A DNA stretch of 64,000 nucleotides, taken from the NCBI GenBank assembly GCA_026545225.1, contig CM048848.1, positions 25,522,806 through 25,586,805 of the forward strand, written 5' to 3'. The notes beneath the pieces were generated by a model. The model ran no database searches and was not told the DNA's origin. It saw nothing but the letters and a program-made list of their open reading frames with translations. Positions 35,451 to 47,502 of this stretch are shown here, piece after piece (position 1 is the stretch's first letter; every line of letters starts with the position of its first letter). This DNA is from Cornus controversa. Taxonomy: Eukaryota; Streptophyta; Magnoliopsida; Cornales; Cornaceae. A program made the translations under genes and the position numbers.

Positions 35451-36092
35451 GAGGCAGCCGCTCAATATAATTTGATGTCCTAGATGAAAATCTAAAAGTG
35501 ACATTTTAATATTTAATAAATAAATATCAAATAATAATTAATAATGTTTATTTAAAAAAAAATTTTTTTTTACTTTTTAACATGTAAAATTACTAATTAG
35601 ATTCTTGTATTTTTTAAACTTTTCATATTCTATTCGAACTTTCTACTAGACATACAATAATATAAATAACAATGATTACAAACAAAATTACAATTTTATA
35701 ATAACAAAAAATAATAAGACTACAAAATAATTTAAATTAAAAGAACAATGACACTGAGATTGCAATGTAAATCTAGTCCAATACTCTAACAAATTCTTCA
35801 ATTATGACACTTAAGTAAAAAGTTGCTTTATTCAAATCTTTGAAGAGTTCCAAAATACCAAAATAAGTGAGAGAAAAAGGGAGTTTGGAAAGATTGCAAT
35901 GAGTGGAGAAGGAAAATTCCTTGTAATGAGAGAGGAGAGACATGGAGAGTCGGTAATGAGAGAATAGAAGAAAAAGAAATATTGTAAGGATGAAAATGTC
36001 AAAAAGTGAGGAATATAGAGGAAAAAATGAGATAAAAGTTAATAGGAGATGAAAAGTTTTATGATTTTCAATTCCTAAAATTATCGGTTAGT
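35450..36092. mobile_element. Degenerate hAT-like repeat, copy 1
   Basis: Shares with 55975-56815 the strings CTCAATATAAT and CAATTTTAT(A/G)ATAACAAAAAATAATA-type text, ACTACAAAATAATTTAA, and a GA-rich stretch ending GGAGATGAAAAGTTTTA. No transposase. Class assignment is tentative. Confidence 0.45.
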
Positions 36093-36366
36093 GTAATTAG
36101 TAGGGGTGGGAGTGCACAAAAATCCGTCCAAACCATGAAACCAAACCGGACCGCATAGTTGGATCTGATTTTTTTGCGATCTGGTTCAAGTTTCATGTCC
36201 CTGAGGACCGGACCAGATTGGACTATTTATGTATATATAAGATTATATAATTTATAATATTATTAAAATAACTAAGGTAACCCTAGTACATTCTCATCAT
36301 TTTATTTAGTCCTCACGCCACTATCTCCTATCTCTCACCTCTGATCGCCTTCGAATTCGGTCACAA
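36093..36366. mobile_element. hAT-type end remnant
   Basis: TAGGGGTGGGAGTGCACAAA near 36099 followed by alternating AACCGGACC/GGACCGGACCAG text resembles the subterminal parts of hAT-type elements. There is no matching second end or 8-bp duplication that I can pair. Confidence 0.4.
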
Positions 36367-36367
36367 G

Positions 36368-37448
36368 TGTGACGTATATTTTTTTAATTGGCAATCTTCG
36401 ATGTCAAAATTGAACATTATTGAGTTGTAATATTTTATTTATATTTTTATAATTGATCATGTAATTGAAAACATAGTGCAAGTATGAAGTTATACACCAA
36501 ACATGCAAATAATCTTCAAAGGCATGAAGCTTGAAACTTCGGAAGAATGCATCAATGATTTGAACAAGCATTTGATCGGTTGAAATTTTTGGATGATTTT
36601 GATTGCATGTGGACATCGTTGATCAAAATATGAGAGTCATGTAGTTTAGGTAAGTGGTGAGAACACATAGATTTCAAACCAAGATGTTCCGACCTTGAAA
36701 ATTAAAATTTTAGGGCTATATTTCAGAAAATTCAAGGTTGGACCAGTCTAGCTCAAACCTGGACTAGTCCATGAAGTCTTAAGACTTCAATTTGTGCAGG
36801 GCAGAGCCTTGGACCAGTCCAAGATTGGCCTGGACTGGTCCATGCCCTTTGGTCGTGAATTTTGGCTTTGTAGTTTAATGTTTTAACCGAGTTTTGACTC
36901 TGAAATTTTCTTAAACTTTAAGATATGTTTCTTGTTGAATTTTGACTTGTTTTTCAATAAAAATTAAGATTTTCAACATCTATAAAAATCTCATATGTCT
37001 TATATCTCATTAAGCTTTCAATACACATTAAAGAGATTATTTTCTAAAGAGAGAAAGCATAGAGATATTTTTAAAATAGAGAATTCTTCTTTAATACCTT
37101 TTTTATATTTCGTTGAGAGATCACACAATTATATACATTATGAGTGATTTAGGTTGTGTCTCTCTCTTTGTTTCATCAATCGTTTGAAACTGCCTCAGAG
37201 ATTTCTTATTGATTAAGTCACTGGATTGTTTGGTTTCTTCAACAACTGTTTGTTGGTAAGGAAGGAAAAGAAAATTGCACTATGAATGGGACATAGTGCT
37301 TGCTGAGTATTCATGCTCTTCCAGTTACCTTTCTGAAATAATTGTGGCATTAGCCGTGAATTTACAACAATTGGATGAGGGAGTTGCAAGAGTAAGTCTG
37401 AGGCATTCCACATCAAGTTCTTGTTAGAGTGTAGTGGATGTGAGTCTG
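36368..37448 (-). mobile_element. Truncated copia-type LTR (copy 2)
   Basis: Minus-oriented copy of the TGTGAG/CTCACA family. The right part is missing at 37448, where a gypsy LTR begins. Diagnostic shared text includes GGACTGGTCCATG-type words near 36830, CAAATGTATACA-like text, and the block with TTCAACAACTGTT...GCACTATGAATGGGACAT. Confidence 0.7.
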
Positions 37449-38012
37449 TGTAGCGACCGGAACCAAATTTGATCGGTTTTTGAATTTTTCATAATTTTAA
37501 ATGATATTATAGATGTTTCAAGAGTGGGAAACACGTTTGGAAAGTTGTTTAAAGGTTTTTGGAAGTTTTCAGAAAGTTTGGAGAAGTTTAACTTTTTTGG
37601 TCAACGAGGCCCTAGGACGCAGTCTGGGTGGGCCTGGGAATTCAGAAAATTTCTAATAAATAATTATTTTTGAATTTAAGCTTAAAAAAATGTTTAATGA
37701 GTTAAGGAAACGATTTCGAAGCCATAGCCACTTTCAAAATCGACAACGGAGGTCGGGAGGGTACGTTAAGTGAATCGGGGGCACTTTGGTCATTTTACGC
37801 CTCAAAAGGACATAAATATCTGCAAAAGATATTCCAGCCATATAGATTCACAGTTCTATCTGTCTCTACTCTCCACTTCATCTCTCTCCCTTCTCTCTAC
37901 ATTTCGAAAGGAATAGGCTTGGATTTGGATGTCGCCGAAGAAGGATAAATCGTATAGTGCGACAAGGGCTTCGGTTTGGACCGAACAAAGTTCTAGTTTG
38001 GCAAAGTTGGAA
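37449..38012 (+). mobile_element. Truncated gypsy LTR start
   Basis: TGTAGCGACCGGAACCAAATTT opens a plus-strand LTR related to 2970-5741; shared blocks include GTTTGGAAAGT and CTCTCTACATTTCGAAAG. It stops where the next element's LTR begins (38013). Confidence 0.7.
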
Positions 38013-38685
38013 TGAAATACCCCTACAAAATTTCATGCATGAGGTGGCTAGTCTCACACATAAAACGTAAAGGATACCTACAATTGATAGCAACAAGCAT
38101 AGAATACAAGGACAGAATGAAAAGAAATATAAATACTGAAAAGAAAGTCTAACCGAAATAATAAATAATGTTAAATACATAATTCTAGTCTTATTGATAC
38201 AACTTAGAAGTCCCATAACTCAAAGACCCCTTAACCAAAAGATTAAAAGTAATTGCTTTCAGAAAAGACCTAAGTCCCTATTTTGAAGTCTGGTAAGGAA
38301 TAGATGAATGCCAAGCTCTATGAACTCCACGTTCTACCCTTGGGGTGGAAACTGTCTGGGACCTAAACTATCAACAAAATAGGTTAATTAAACCCTTCTC
38401 TCTGCTACAACCCAATCAGAGAACTGGTAAACATACCCTCTATATGAGGAACAACAACAATATATCAATATATATACAAATCATTCTATTTGCTAACCCA
38501 TGTACCAAAATAGAAACCATCCTATATACCGTACCAACCCATTCCCTAACACTCAAATTATAGAACCTATTTTCTAAGTTCAAACGAAAAGCAATCCTTA
38601 TATGCTCAAATAATTTATTAAATGAAATACATTATGAATATTTGGTAATCCTAACCTGCCTCCCTTATATTAAATAAAACTGTTG
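38013..38685 (-). mobile_element. Partial gypsy LTR (LTR-A)
   Basis: Direct repeat of 40646-41310: both contain CCCTACAAAATTTCATGCAT, GAGGTGGCTAGTCTCACACA-type text and AAAGTCTAACCGAAATAATA. It matches the 3' part of the minus-strand LTR-B. It is cut at about 38685, where RT sequence abuts it. Confidence 0.75.
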
Positions 38686-38689
38686 ACAC

Positions 38690-40440
38690 TTTACTTGGAT
38701 CGACCGCTATCCCTTTCTCAGATACTACATGACCCAAGAACTTCACCTCTCTCTGCCAGAAATCACACTTCTCAAACTTTGCATACAGTTAATGATCTCT
38801 TAGTGTCTACAGAACAATACGAAGGTGTCTGGCATGATCCTCCTCTGACCTAGAATAAACCAGAATGTCGTCGATGAAGACAATAACAAACTGATCTAAG
38901 TAGACCCTGAACACTCTGTTCATTAGATCCATGAAGACAGTCGGGGCATTTGTCAACCCGAAAGGCATAATCCGGAACTCATAAGACCCATATCTGGTAA
39001 GGAAGGCTGTCTTTGGTACATCCTGCTCCCTTACTCGAAGCTGATGTTACCTAGATCTCAAATCTATCTTCGAGAAGTAGGTGGCTCCCTTCAGCTGATC
39101 GATCAAACAGATCATCAATCCTAGGCAATGGGTACTTGTTGTGGATTATGACCTTATTCAATTCCCTATAGTCAATACAAAGGCGAAGAGGCCCATCCTT
39201 CTTTTTCACAAACAACACTGGTGCTCCCCACGGTGAAGTAATTCTGTGAATAAATTTATGACTGAGAAGTTGCTGAATCTGATCCTTCAGCTCCCTTATT
39301 TCCACAGGCGTCATTCTGTATGGGGCCCATGCAATAGGCCTGGTGCCTGGAGTTAAATCTATCACAAATTCTATCTCACGACTCTGTGGTAACCCTAAGA
39401 TCTCCTAAAATACATTCGAAAAGTCTCGTACCACTGGAATCGAATCTAGAGAAACTATAGTTCCTTCCCGAGAGTCGTCACTAATAAAGAACAGGTGCGT
39501 ACTAGACCCTCCATTTGATTGTGACATAGCAATCAAATACATCTCCTGACCTGGTATGAAAAAAACAAGTTCCTTATCATGGCACTAAACTTGGGCATAA
39601 TAATGCGATAACCAATCCATCCTGAGTATGACATCATATAAATTCTTGTCTATGACCAATAGGTCTGCAAATAACCTGAGTCTACCAATACCTATTGTGA
39701 CCTGACTAAAGTGCTCCAGTAAAATCATACCAACTCCCAATTGCGTAGCAATACTAAATGGAGAACTATGCGGTTGTTATCTATACCAGATAGTTTATGT
39801 AGTAACCCTTCTGGACGGGTGTGAGTGGGTGGGTGCGAAGATAGACACTGGGCTGAGCTACCACACTGACAGGGTACAGGCTGCTCAATCCCATATCGCC
39901 TGGGTGTGAAAAAGGGGATGTGCTTATATATAGTATGTTCTCTTCAAATGGTATGAGACCTTTTGGAGTAAAACCCAAGAGCAAAACTGTGCGGGCTCAA
40001 GCCCAAAGCGGACAATATCATACCATGTGTTGGAGCGAGGTATTACAGTTGGTATCAGAGCCTGAACCCAGCCGAAAGTGTGCCGACGAGGACGTCGGGT
40101 CTCATAGGGGGGTGGATTGTAGTAATCCTTCTGGACGGGTGTGAGTGGGCGGGTGCGAAGACAGACACTGGGCTGAGATACCACACTGACAGGGTATAGG
40201 GTGCTCAATCCCACATCGCCTGGGTGTGAAAAAGGGGATGTGCTTATATGTAGTATGTTCTCTTCAAATGGTATGAGGCCTTTTGGGGTAAAACCCAAGA
40301 GCAAAATCGTGCGTGTTTAGGCCCAAAGCGGATAATATCATACCATGTGTTGGAGCGGGGTATTACAGTTTAACCAATGACCAAGATACAAACGAATGAA
40401 ATACACCCGTATCGAGTAAATTACGATCGAGTTTACTATT
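38690..40440 (-). pseudogene. gypsy protease-RT fragment, split by TRIM
   Basis: Minus-strand pol of a deleted element. The protease active site, DTGVFHSFVS, is read near 40420-40385. A TRIM insertion (39798-40367) follows, then the linker with MDWLSHYYAQV near 39610, [17 protein letters not shown] (39360), [20 protein letters not shown] and [10 protein letters not shown] continues with frameshifts to the catalytic [10 protein letters not shown] near 38870-38900. It ends close to [10 protein letters not shown] at 38695. RNase H and integrase are absent: RT joins LTR-A directly. Confidence 0.85.
39798..40367 (+). mobile_element. TRIM (miniature LTR retrotransposon)
   Basis: 570 bp: two 250-bp direct terminal repeats (39798-40047 and 40118-40367), each TGTAGTAA...GGTATTACA, around a 70-bp interior. 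The perfect target duplication is GTTTA (39793-39797 and 40368-40372). A tRNA-Met PBS, TTGGTATCAGAGC, starts at 40049. A purine tract, TAGGGGGGTGGAT, lies directly before the second repeat. The two repeats differ at roughly 18 positions. No coding capacity; mobility depends on other elements. I find no 5S rRNA-like segment, so this is not a Cassandra-type TRIM. The ORFs crossing it are chance frames. Confidence 0.95.
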
Positions 40441-40645
40441 TATCAGAACTGACACGGGTTTTGGTTCACATTCCTCCTCCTACAAGGTGGCATCTGAATA
40501 ATACCCCAATAATAGACTAAAAAGTATGGAGTACTACGAGTCCTATACTTAGATTCTATTTATGAAAATACACAACGTGGAAGATACCCTACGACGGACC
40601 CTTAAAACTCGATGATACTTGAACCTGGAATGCTCTAATACGAAC
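40441..40645 (-). other. Degenerate leader between LTR-B and protease
   Basis: Directly below LTR-B the minus strand reads TTCGTATTAGAGCATTCCAG, a decayed tRNA-Met primer site. About 200 bp of leader follow, and then protease sequence. Gag is therefore deleted. Confidence 0.6.
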
Positions 40646-41389
40646 CGAAATACCCCCTACAAAATTTCATGCATGAGGTGGCCAGCCTCACACATAAAAC
40701 GTAAGGGATACTTATAATTGATAGCAATAAGCATAGAATACAAGAACAAAATGAAAAGAAATATAAATACTGAAAGGAAAGTCTAACCGAAATAATAAAT
40801 AATGTTAAAGACATAATTCTGGTCTGATCAATACAACTTGGAAGTCTCGAAACTCAAAGACCCCTTAACCAAAAAAGTACAGGTAATTACTTTCAGAAAA
40901 TACCTAAGTCCCTACTATGAAGTCTGGTAAGGAATAGGTGAATGTCAAGTTCTACGAACATCCACGTTCTAACCTCGAGGTGAAAATTGTCTGGGACCTG
41001 AAATATCAACAAAATGGGTTAAACCTACGAGCAAGTTTTTTCTACTATAACCCAATTAAAGAACTGGTAAACATACCCTCTATATGAGAAACAACAACAA
41101 TATATAAATATATACAAAAATCATTCTCTTTTCTAACCCATGTACCAAAATAGAAACCATCCTACATACCATACCAACCCATCCCCTAACACTCAAATTA
41201 TAAAACCTATTTTCTAAGTTCAAACCAAAAGTAATCCTTACAAACCTGAATAATTTATTAAATAAAATACCTTATGAATATTTGGTAATCCTATCCTGCC
41301 TCCCTTATATATATATTAAGTACCCCACCATGTAATTGACATCCCACACATGCCTCCCTTACTAACCTTAAATACCTTATTAGATATCG

Positions 41390-41880
41390 ACAATCCTGAC
41401 ATGCCTCCCTATCTATATTAACTACCCTATCGGTAATCCTGACATGCCTCCTTAAACCTTAAATACCTTATTAGGTATTGGCAATCCTGACATGCCTCCC
41501 TTATCTATATTAACTACCCTATCGGCAATCCTGACATGCCTCCGTAATTAAGCTCAAATATATATAAATGTATACAAATCATTTCTTTATTTATCTCATG
41601 TCTCCAAAGTAGAAGTCATCCTATATACCGTCCCAATTCAACCCCTATCACACAAGTTTAGAACCTATTTCTAAGTTCAAACCGAAGGTACAAATACAAT
41701 ACCCTATTAAACCTAGGCAATCCTGACATGCCTCCTATACTATCATTAAATATCTTATTAGGTATTGGTAATCCTGACATGCCCCCTAGCAATCCTTACA
41801 TGACTCCCTAACCTTAGATACCTTATTAGGTATTGGCAATCCTGACATGCCTTTGGCAATCCTTACATGCATCTACAACT
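41390..41880 (-). repeat. Short tandem repeat within LTR-B
   Basis: AATCCTGACATGCCTCC or close variants at 41392, 41435, 41483, 41527, 41719, 41770, 41791, 41838 and 41858, alternating with CCTTATTAGGTATTGG and ATATTAACTACCCTATCGG. Steps are mostly 43-51 bp. Confidence 0.8.
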
Positions 41881-42489
41881 AACCTATTACACTACAAGAA
41901 ATTAGGGTTTTAGGGACAGTCAAATCCGTCACTAAAAATTATAAAACCGTCGCTAATGCTCAAATCGAATCGTTACAAAAAGTGGCGTCGCGAAAGGTCA
42001 TTAGTGATGGTCAAGTTGTACCATCACAAAAAAAGTGGTATATTAGTGACGATTTTACTGGAATATTAGTGACAATCATGAAATGTCACTAATACGCGTG
42101 CATATTAGCGACGGTCTGTCCTGTCCCTAATGTCTACATTTAGACTGTCCCTGATACCACAAATAATTTTTTTTAATTTATATATATTGCTTAATTTTTG
42201 TTTTTATATTTTACTTGATTTATTAATTTACATTTCTTAAGCCAATAATAATATAAATAATATATTAATATCAAAATTTAAAATAAATTATATATATATA
42301 ACAATATTAAATAAATACTGTATAAAGTACATAACAATTCATTTAGACTTTTTTATAAATAAAACCAATAAGCTAGCTAGTTCAACATCCAAGAAAACAA
42401 AACAAAACCTAAACCAAACAAATTTGTCCATCTTGAAATAAAACAAAATTAAGGTAGTCTTGGTGCTGAATGAGGTGTTGGTGTCGGGC

Positions 42490-42760
42490 CGACTCTAATG
42501 TCGTTGGTGTTGGTGTTGATTAGGGATGTTGAGAAAACTAGAACTATGGTGGCGGCTGCTGATACTGCCACCATGGTGGCGGTTGGGGATACCTTGGTGG
42601 TGCATGCTGCTGTTCGAAATTTGAAGCTTGTGATAATGGTGGAACCATGGTGGAGGTTATTGTTGCGTAAGCATCATCTCATGCACTTTGGTAATTTTTT
42701 GCAACTATTCCCGCATGGTCACTAGTTCCTCCAACTGTTAATTACTAGAACAAACTAAGT
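42490..42760 (-). pseudogene. CACTA transposase C-terminal remnant
   Basis: The reverse strand near 42740-42640 reads LEELVTMRE, a stop, LQKITKVHEMMLTQQ, a coiled segment I recognise from the C-terminal part of plant Transposase_24/Ptta-En-Spm proteins. It is followed by a His/Pro/Gly-rich tail with stops. The plus-strand ORF here is the shadow. Confidence 0.6.
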
Positions 42761-42904
42761 TATAATTAAGAAAAATTAAAAAAAGAACCAAATAAATTAA
42801 TATTAAGAGATAAAGAGGCATTGGGTGAAATTTGAAAAGAAAATGGGAAAAAAAGTATGAAAAATTATAAGAAATTTAAAAAGATAATTATGTATAGTAT
42901 ATAC

Positions 42905-42910
<6 letters not shown>

Positions 42911-42970
<60 letters not shown>
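42911..42970. repeat. TA and AG microsatellite
   Basis: A TA run of about 30 bp followed by an AG run of about 28 bp. Confidence 0.95.
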
Positions 42971-42972
<2 letters not shown>

Positions 42973-43259
42973 GTTTCTTCAATACCAAATAGAGAAAAAC
43001 TATTCCCCAAGGACTAGTTATTAAGTCTTATCAAAGATATAGATATAAAGTAACTACATTTTTGCAAAATTGAAGAAAATAAGTAAGCACATTGAATGTG
43101 AAAAAGATCAATAAACTGACCAAACAGAGGAGAAGCAACTGATTGCAATGATGAAGTAGTGGCTGAGGAATCAGGTGAGCTGCTGGTACGAGAACTCGAA
43201 AAAGAAACAGTAGTGGCTGATTAAGTAGTTGTACTAGTTGTTGCAGTTGCTGAAGCAGT

Positions 43260-43640
43260 AGTAGTTGAAATTGTTAGCGAAAATCAAATCCTCTGCTTGG
43301 CTGCTCAAAATCTAGCAAACAAGAAAAGAAAAACACAAGAGAACTAGAAATTGTTAGCGGAAACTCCAATCTCTGTTTGGTTGGTCAAAAACAAGAAAAA
43401 TAAGAAATAAAATAGATTAGAAATTGAAATTATTTTAGGAAACCTATTTACTGGAAGAAAACAAATTATTTGCAGAAACCGACTCTCTATTAGGTGCTCA
43501 AAAGCCAGTCACCAAAAATAAAATAAAATAAAAGATGACTGGAAATTATTAGTGTAAACCAAACCCCTCTTTGGTAGCTCAGAAGACAATAACATAAAAT
43601 AGCAGAGAAATAGAAACTACTAGCAAAAAGAGTACTTTGG
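43260..43640 (+). repeat. Degenerate 70-100 bp tandem repeat
   Basis: Recurring GAAATTGTTAGCG(A/G)AAA followed by CTCT...TTGG...GCTCAAAA at about 43268, 43348, 43466, 43545 and 43615. Noncoding part of the CACTA element. Confidence 0.55.
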
Positions 43641-43908
43641 GTTTTGTACCTGAAGATGATAGATGAAAAAAGACTGCTACTTTGGGATATTAGATGTCAT
43701 GATTGAGCTTTCAGCCTTTGAGTAGGAGAGAAATGGCAGAGTGGCTATAATAACAATTTTCAGACACAACTATAGTAAAAAATTTCAAGGCTCAAAAACT
43801 TAAAGAGAATTAGAAAAAAAAATGAATAAAAGAGAGTAGAAGAAGATTTCAAGGCAAAAACTGAATCAATTTACAGATTCTAAGCTCTCTCTTACTGCTG
43901 CCTCTCTC

Positions 43909-45822
43909 TCAGATCACTATGGTATGGTTGTAAAGTGGTCTCCATCATGTTGTCAAGGTCCTAAACCTTTTAGGTTCTTGAAGATTTGCTATTACATGCC
44001 TGAGGTGGAGAGCTTAGTTGTTAATGCATGGAATTTTGTGATTTCTAGCAGTCCTATTCATCAGCTTATGAAGAAGAATTCTTAAGGAAGGGATTAAAAA
44101 TTGGAATAAAGACAAAGGCACTATCAATAAGTAGATTGTTGGTGCCAGGAGGGATCTGTGAGATATAAATTTGTAATTGGTATATTTCGGTGATCAAAAC
44201 TTGATTGATCGAGTTATAATTTTTGTATTATTTTAAGTAATCAATCATCGACAATTTTGAGCTGACACTCAAGTGCATGGATGCAGATAAATCAGTTAAA
44301 ACACCATATAGTACAGGTAAGTATGGTGAGGACACTCTGCACTTTTTATTTCTCAGCCTATTTTGAAAAACCAGGGTTTAAATGAAAATATTAGGGTTTT
44401 TCAAAGTAGGACCGGTCCCCAATATTTAGGATCGGTCCAACTTTTCTCGGTAAGGTTGGTTTCTGCAGGTTTTCAAAAGTCCCACCAGTCCTAGTTATTT
44501 GGCACTGGTCCCACTTAGCCTATTCCAAATAGGAAATATATTTTGACTGAAATTCTGATTCCTATTGGGTTTGAAACTTCTAGGAGAGTTCTATTTTGAT
44601 ATTCAACTTCTTTTCCAAGTAGAATTAGAACTTCCTTGCCTATATATATGTATTCATATTTTCTGTACAAAATAAGCAAGTACTAGATGCCTGAAACATA
44701 TTTTTAGAGAGAGAAAGTATATACAATATAATTAGGGCTATTTATTTTTAAGAACACACATCCATACTTCACGAGTGATATTTAGGATGGTGTTCTACTT
44801 CTGATTAGCTGCTTAGAGACTGCATCAAATCTATTTGCTGATCAGAACATTGGATTGATAGTTCTTCGCTTGCTTGCTTGTTGAGGAAGAAAGGTGACCA
44901 GATTGCACTACGAAGGGAACGAAATACTTGCTGAGTATTTTGGTTCTTCTAGTAACCTTTCTGTAAGGATCGTGACGTTAGCCAGAAGTCTATAGTAGTT
45001 GGACGTATTATCGCAATCATAAGCCTAAGGTGTTCTGCATCAGATTCTTGACAGAGTGAAGAGGGGTGTGAGACTGAGACAGAGTCTGTTATTCTTTGCT
45101 TCATCATAGTGGATTGGTTTCCTGAGGCTTGCCACCTCCCTCCGTGATTTTTCCCACCTTGGGTTTCCACGGATATCCGGTGCATTCTTTACTTTACTGC
45201 ACTTTATTTATTTACTTGCTTTGTGGGATTGCTTAGAATTTTAATTGGACTGAAATTGGATAATATTAAAAATTAAGCAAACAAGCAAGTGATCCTATTC
45301 ACCCCCCTCTAGGTTTTAAAATACTTTTTGCAACCGCTTCCGCACCGCGCAACTCACAGGATCTTAGATCTATTCGGTTCTAGATTCAATCATTCAAGCT
45401 GATCCATTAAATGATACTCTGCTTCAATCTGAAAAGGAGGTTGGTGCCCAACTGGAGAACTTACTTCATTTGGAAGAGATGGTTTGGGCTCAGAAATCAA
45501 GGTTGTTTTGGTTGAGAGGGAATGACAAATGCACTTCCTTTTTTCACCATAAGGTTCAACAGAGGAGAAATAGAAATTATATCACTTCTATGCACAACAA
45601 TGAAAGTTCTTATATTGAGAATCCTGATACTATTAAAGAATGGTTAGTTCAGTTCTACCATGACCTTTATAATCAACCTTCTCCCATGGTCTCAAACCTC
45701 ATACTTCCTAGAAAGGTGTTGTCTGGCCTTGATAAGGATATGCTTAAGTTGGGGGTGGATGCTACTGAAATTAAAGATGTGGTGATGGCTCTGAATCTTG
45801 ATAAAGCTCCTAGTGCTGATGG
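43909..45822 (+). pseudogene. L1-type LINE fragment, split by solo LTR
   Basis: Middle part of a plant L1 ORF2. The end of the endonuclease reads SDHYGMVVKW, KPFRFLKICYYMPEVESLV (43909-44080). The linker (IKNWNKDKGTI) continues to 44151. After the solo LTR the linker resumes with QADPLNDTLLQSEKE and reads to the pre-RT block MVWAQKSRLFWLRGNDKCTS (45470) and NLDKAPSADG (45800), where RT normally follows. Catalytic RT motifs are absent and both ends of the LINE are missing. It has several stops and one frameshift. Nuclease and RT of intact copies do target-primed reverse transcription. Confidence 0.85.
44157..45358 (-). mobile_element. Solo copia-type LTR (copy 3)
   Basis: 1202 bp with inverted hexamer ends TGTGAG...CTCACA and a perfect target duplication GGATC (44152-44156 and 45359-45363). 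The reverse strand begins TGTGAGTTGCGCGGTGCGG and has CCTAGAGGGGGGTGAATAGG near 45310. It sits inside the LINE linker, whose reading continues across it. There is no internal region, so it arose by recombination between two LTRs. The ORF at 44949-45185 is not a gene. Confidence 0.92.
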
Positions 45823-46685
45823 TTGCATGGAGCAGGAAACCAAAAGAGAGGAAAACCATTACTTTATGTTTTATGTAGAAGAAGATTAGTTCCATCCATA
45901 TGCATTGCAATTGTAAAATATATCTGTTCCAGATCAAAATTGATACCTGTTCTGCAAGGACAAACCATTCGCACTTGCTGGAGCAAATCTGAAGATGTTT
46001 ATTCAAATACCACAAAACCATTACTTAGCAAGATGAGCCACGATGCCTGATCACTAACTAAAAATGTGCATGCTTGAGAAAGGCAGTGTTGTGCTTCTAT
46101 ACAACTATTGACATTCAAATCCGTTGTTAAAAGGATCTCTTCTTGGTACACTCATCCTTTCATAGTATATTAGTATACCTGAACTAGGGGTGGACTTCAA
46201 ACTCTTCCTGGTCAAAAATACCCAAATCTATAGTCCTCAAGAAGTTAAAAGTCACAAAAACTAGCCCCTATATTTGTTCCAACATTACTTGTTTATATAC
46301 GATTCTTTTCCACCACTATACCTGAAAAAGCATCCCTACATCAGAAAATTTTTTAAGTAGTTTCAAGAGTGGCGTTTCAAGAGTGTTGATGTCAAAATCA
46401 TTATATTTCCAAATTACCCAATTACAGGATCCTATAAGACTACATTTCCCTCAGAATTTAGTTGAAAACCCCCATGTTGACAAACCAGTTGCCCATAAAG
46501 ATCTTAAGCTGAATTTCACAAGTAAATATCTAGCCTATGATTATATTCTAGAGTATATTAAACCCTGTGTATAAAAACCAGTCCAATCAACAAACTGGAT
46601 ACATAGTAAAATGTGAAAAATGGTTTTCTCCAATATAAAAGTTATATACCATGCTTTTTAAATTTATGCTTCTCTGTTAATCAAA
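45823..46685 (-). other. Unassigned CACTA interior, possible exon
   Basis: No family recognised. On the minus strand about 22 codons at 46021-45956 (with QICSSKCEWFVLAEQ) end at a donor-like CAG/GTATCA. This could be a third captured exon, but no acceptor is clear and I cannot name the source. Confidence 0.3.
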
Positions 46686-46985
46686 CCAAACTAAGGCCAG
46701 TAACTTTGGGGGCATTTTTGTCATCCATCACTCTCCTCGTCCTTTCTGAATCTGTAAACCTACCAAGACCAGCAAAGATGTTGGACAAAAGCACATAGTC
46801 ACCACCATATCCTCTTTTCATCTCTAATACCATCCTTGTAAGTCTTTCTCCCATCTCAACATTACCATGGAAACTACAAGCACCTCGAAGCATCTTCCAA
46901 ATCACAACATTAGCCATCTCAGGAGGAATCTCCAAAGCTATCTTTTCTGCTTCCTCAAACCTCCCCGGCCCTTCCCAACATGTTT
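46686..46985 (-). pseudogene. Captured PPR protein fragment (E domain)
   Basis: C-terminal part of a plant pentatricopeptide-repeat protein of the E/E+ type, which bind organelle RNA and guide editing or processing. The reverse strand shows the end of the last repeat, MLGRAG, a one-base frameshift, then RFEEAEKIALEIPPE, then VVIWKMLRGACSFHGNVEMG and GGDYVLLSNIFAGLGRF, and ends near RRVMDDKNAPKVTG. It starts abruptly at 46985 and has no start or upstream repeats. Its place inside the CACTA element points to capture of host DNA. Confidence 0.85.
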
Positions 46986-47502
46986 ATTAAGCACCCATAA
47001 TGCTTAATGAAATCACCAAGGGCTTATGAAAGAGAATATATGATGAAATTTTTAAGTTCAGAAACAGAATATACAGGTCATACATATAGCAACCAGTTAA
47101 AATGATGTCACCTAGCTGGCTAAACAAAGAAGAACCTTATTCCAAACAATAAACCCTCCAGCTGCACTGAAGGTGTAATGTTATACCAAATTTCAAGTAC
47201 AATCTCACCTTCACTGAGAATGCTCAAAACATGACAACAACTACAATGTTGAATCTAGGATACAAAAAGATCTAGGCAAGTATGCAACAAGAATGTACCA
47301 AGGCCTATGTTCTTCTATCATAATATCAAAAGGCATGCGGGGTTATGACAGGTGGCTAGCCTCAAGGGAAAATGGCAGGAACTTGAGGCTCATGCCATAG
47401 TGCTAATGGAGACCATATAACCCCAAGCCATATGCAGTGAGAAAAACCTTGTATGTGTCAAAAAAGATATGACAGGTTTGACATTAGTGCAAGAGATCAA
47501 AC
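46986..47502 (-). other. Probable intron-like captured DNA
   Basis: AT-rich, no ORF of note. It adjoins the donor side of the UXS exon, so the part nearest 47500 is probably intron of that gene. The boundary with the PPR piece is not visible. Confidence 0.4.

Noticed and set aside
39798..40367. Cassandra-type TRIM with embedded 5S rRNA
   Set aside because: The LTRs contain no recognisable 5S gene sequence.
42498..42725. Plus-strand ORF as a gene
   Set aside because: The reverse strand carries the transposase-like coil; the plus ORF is its shadow.
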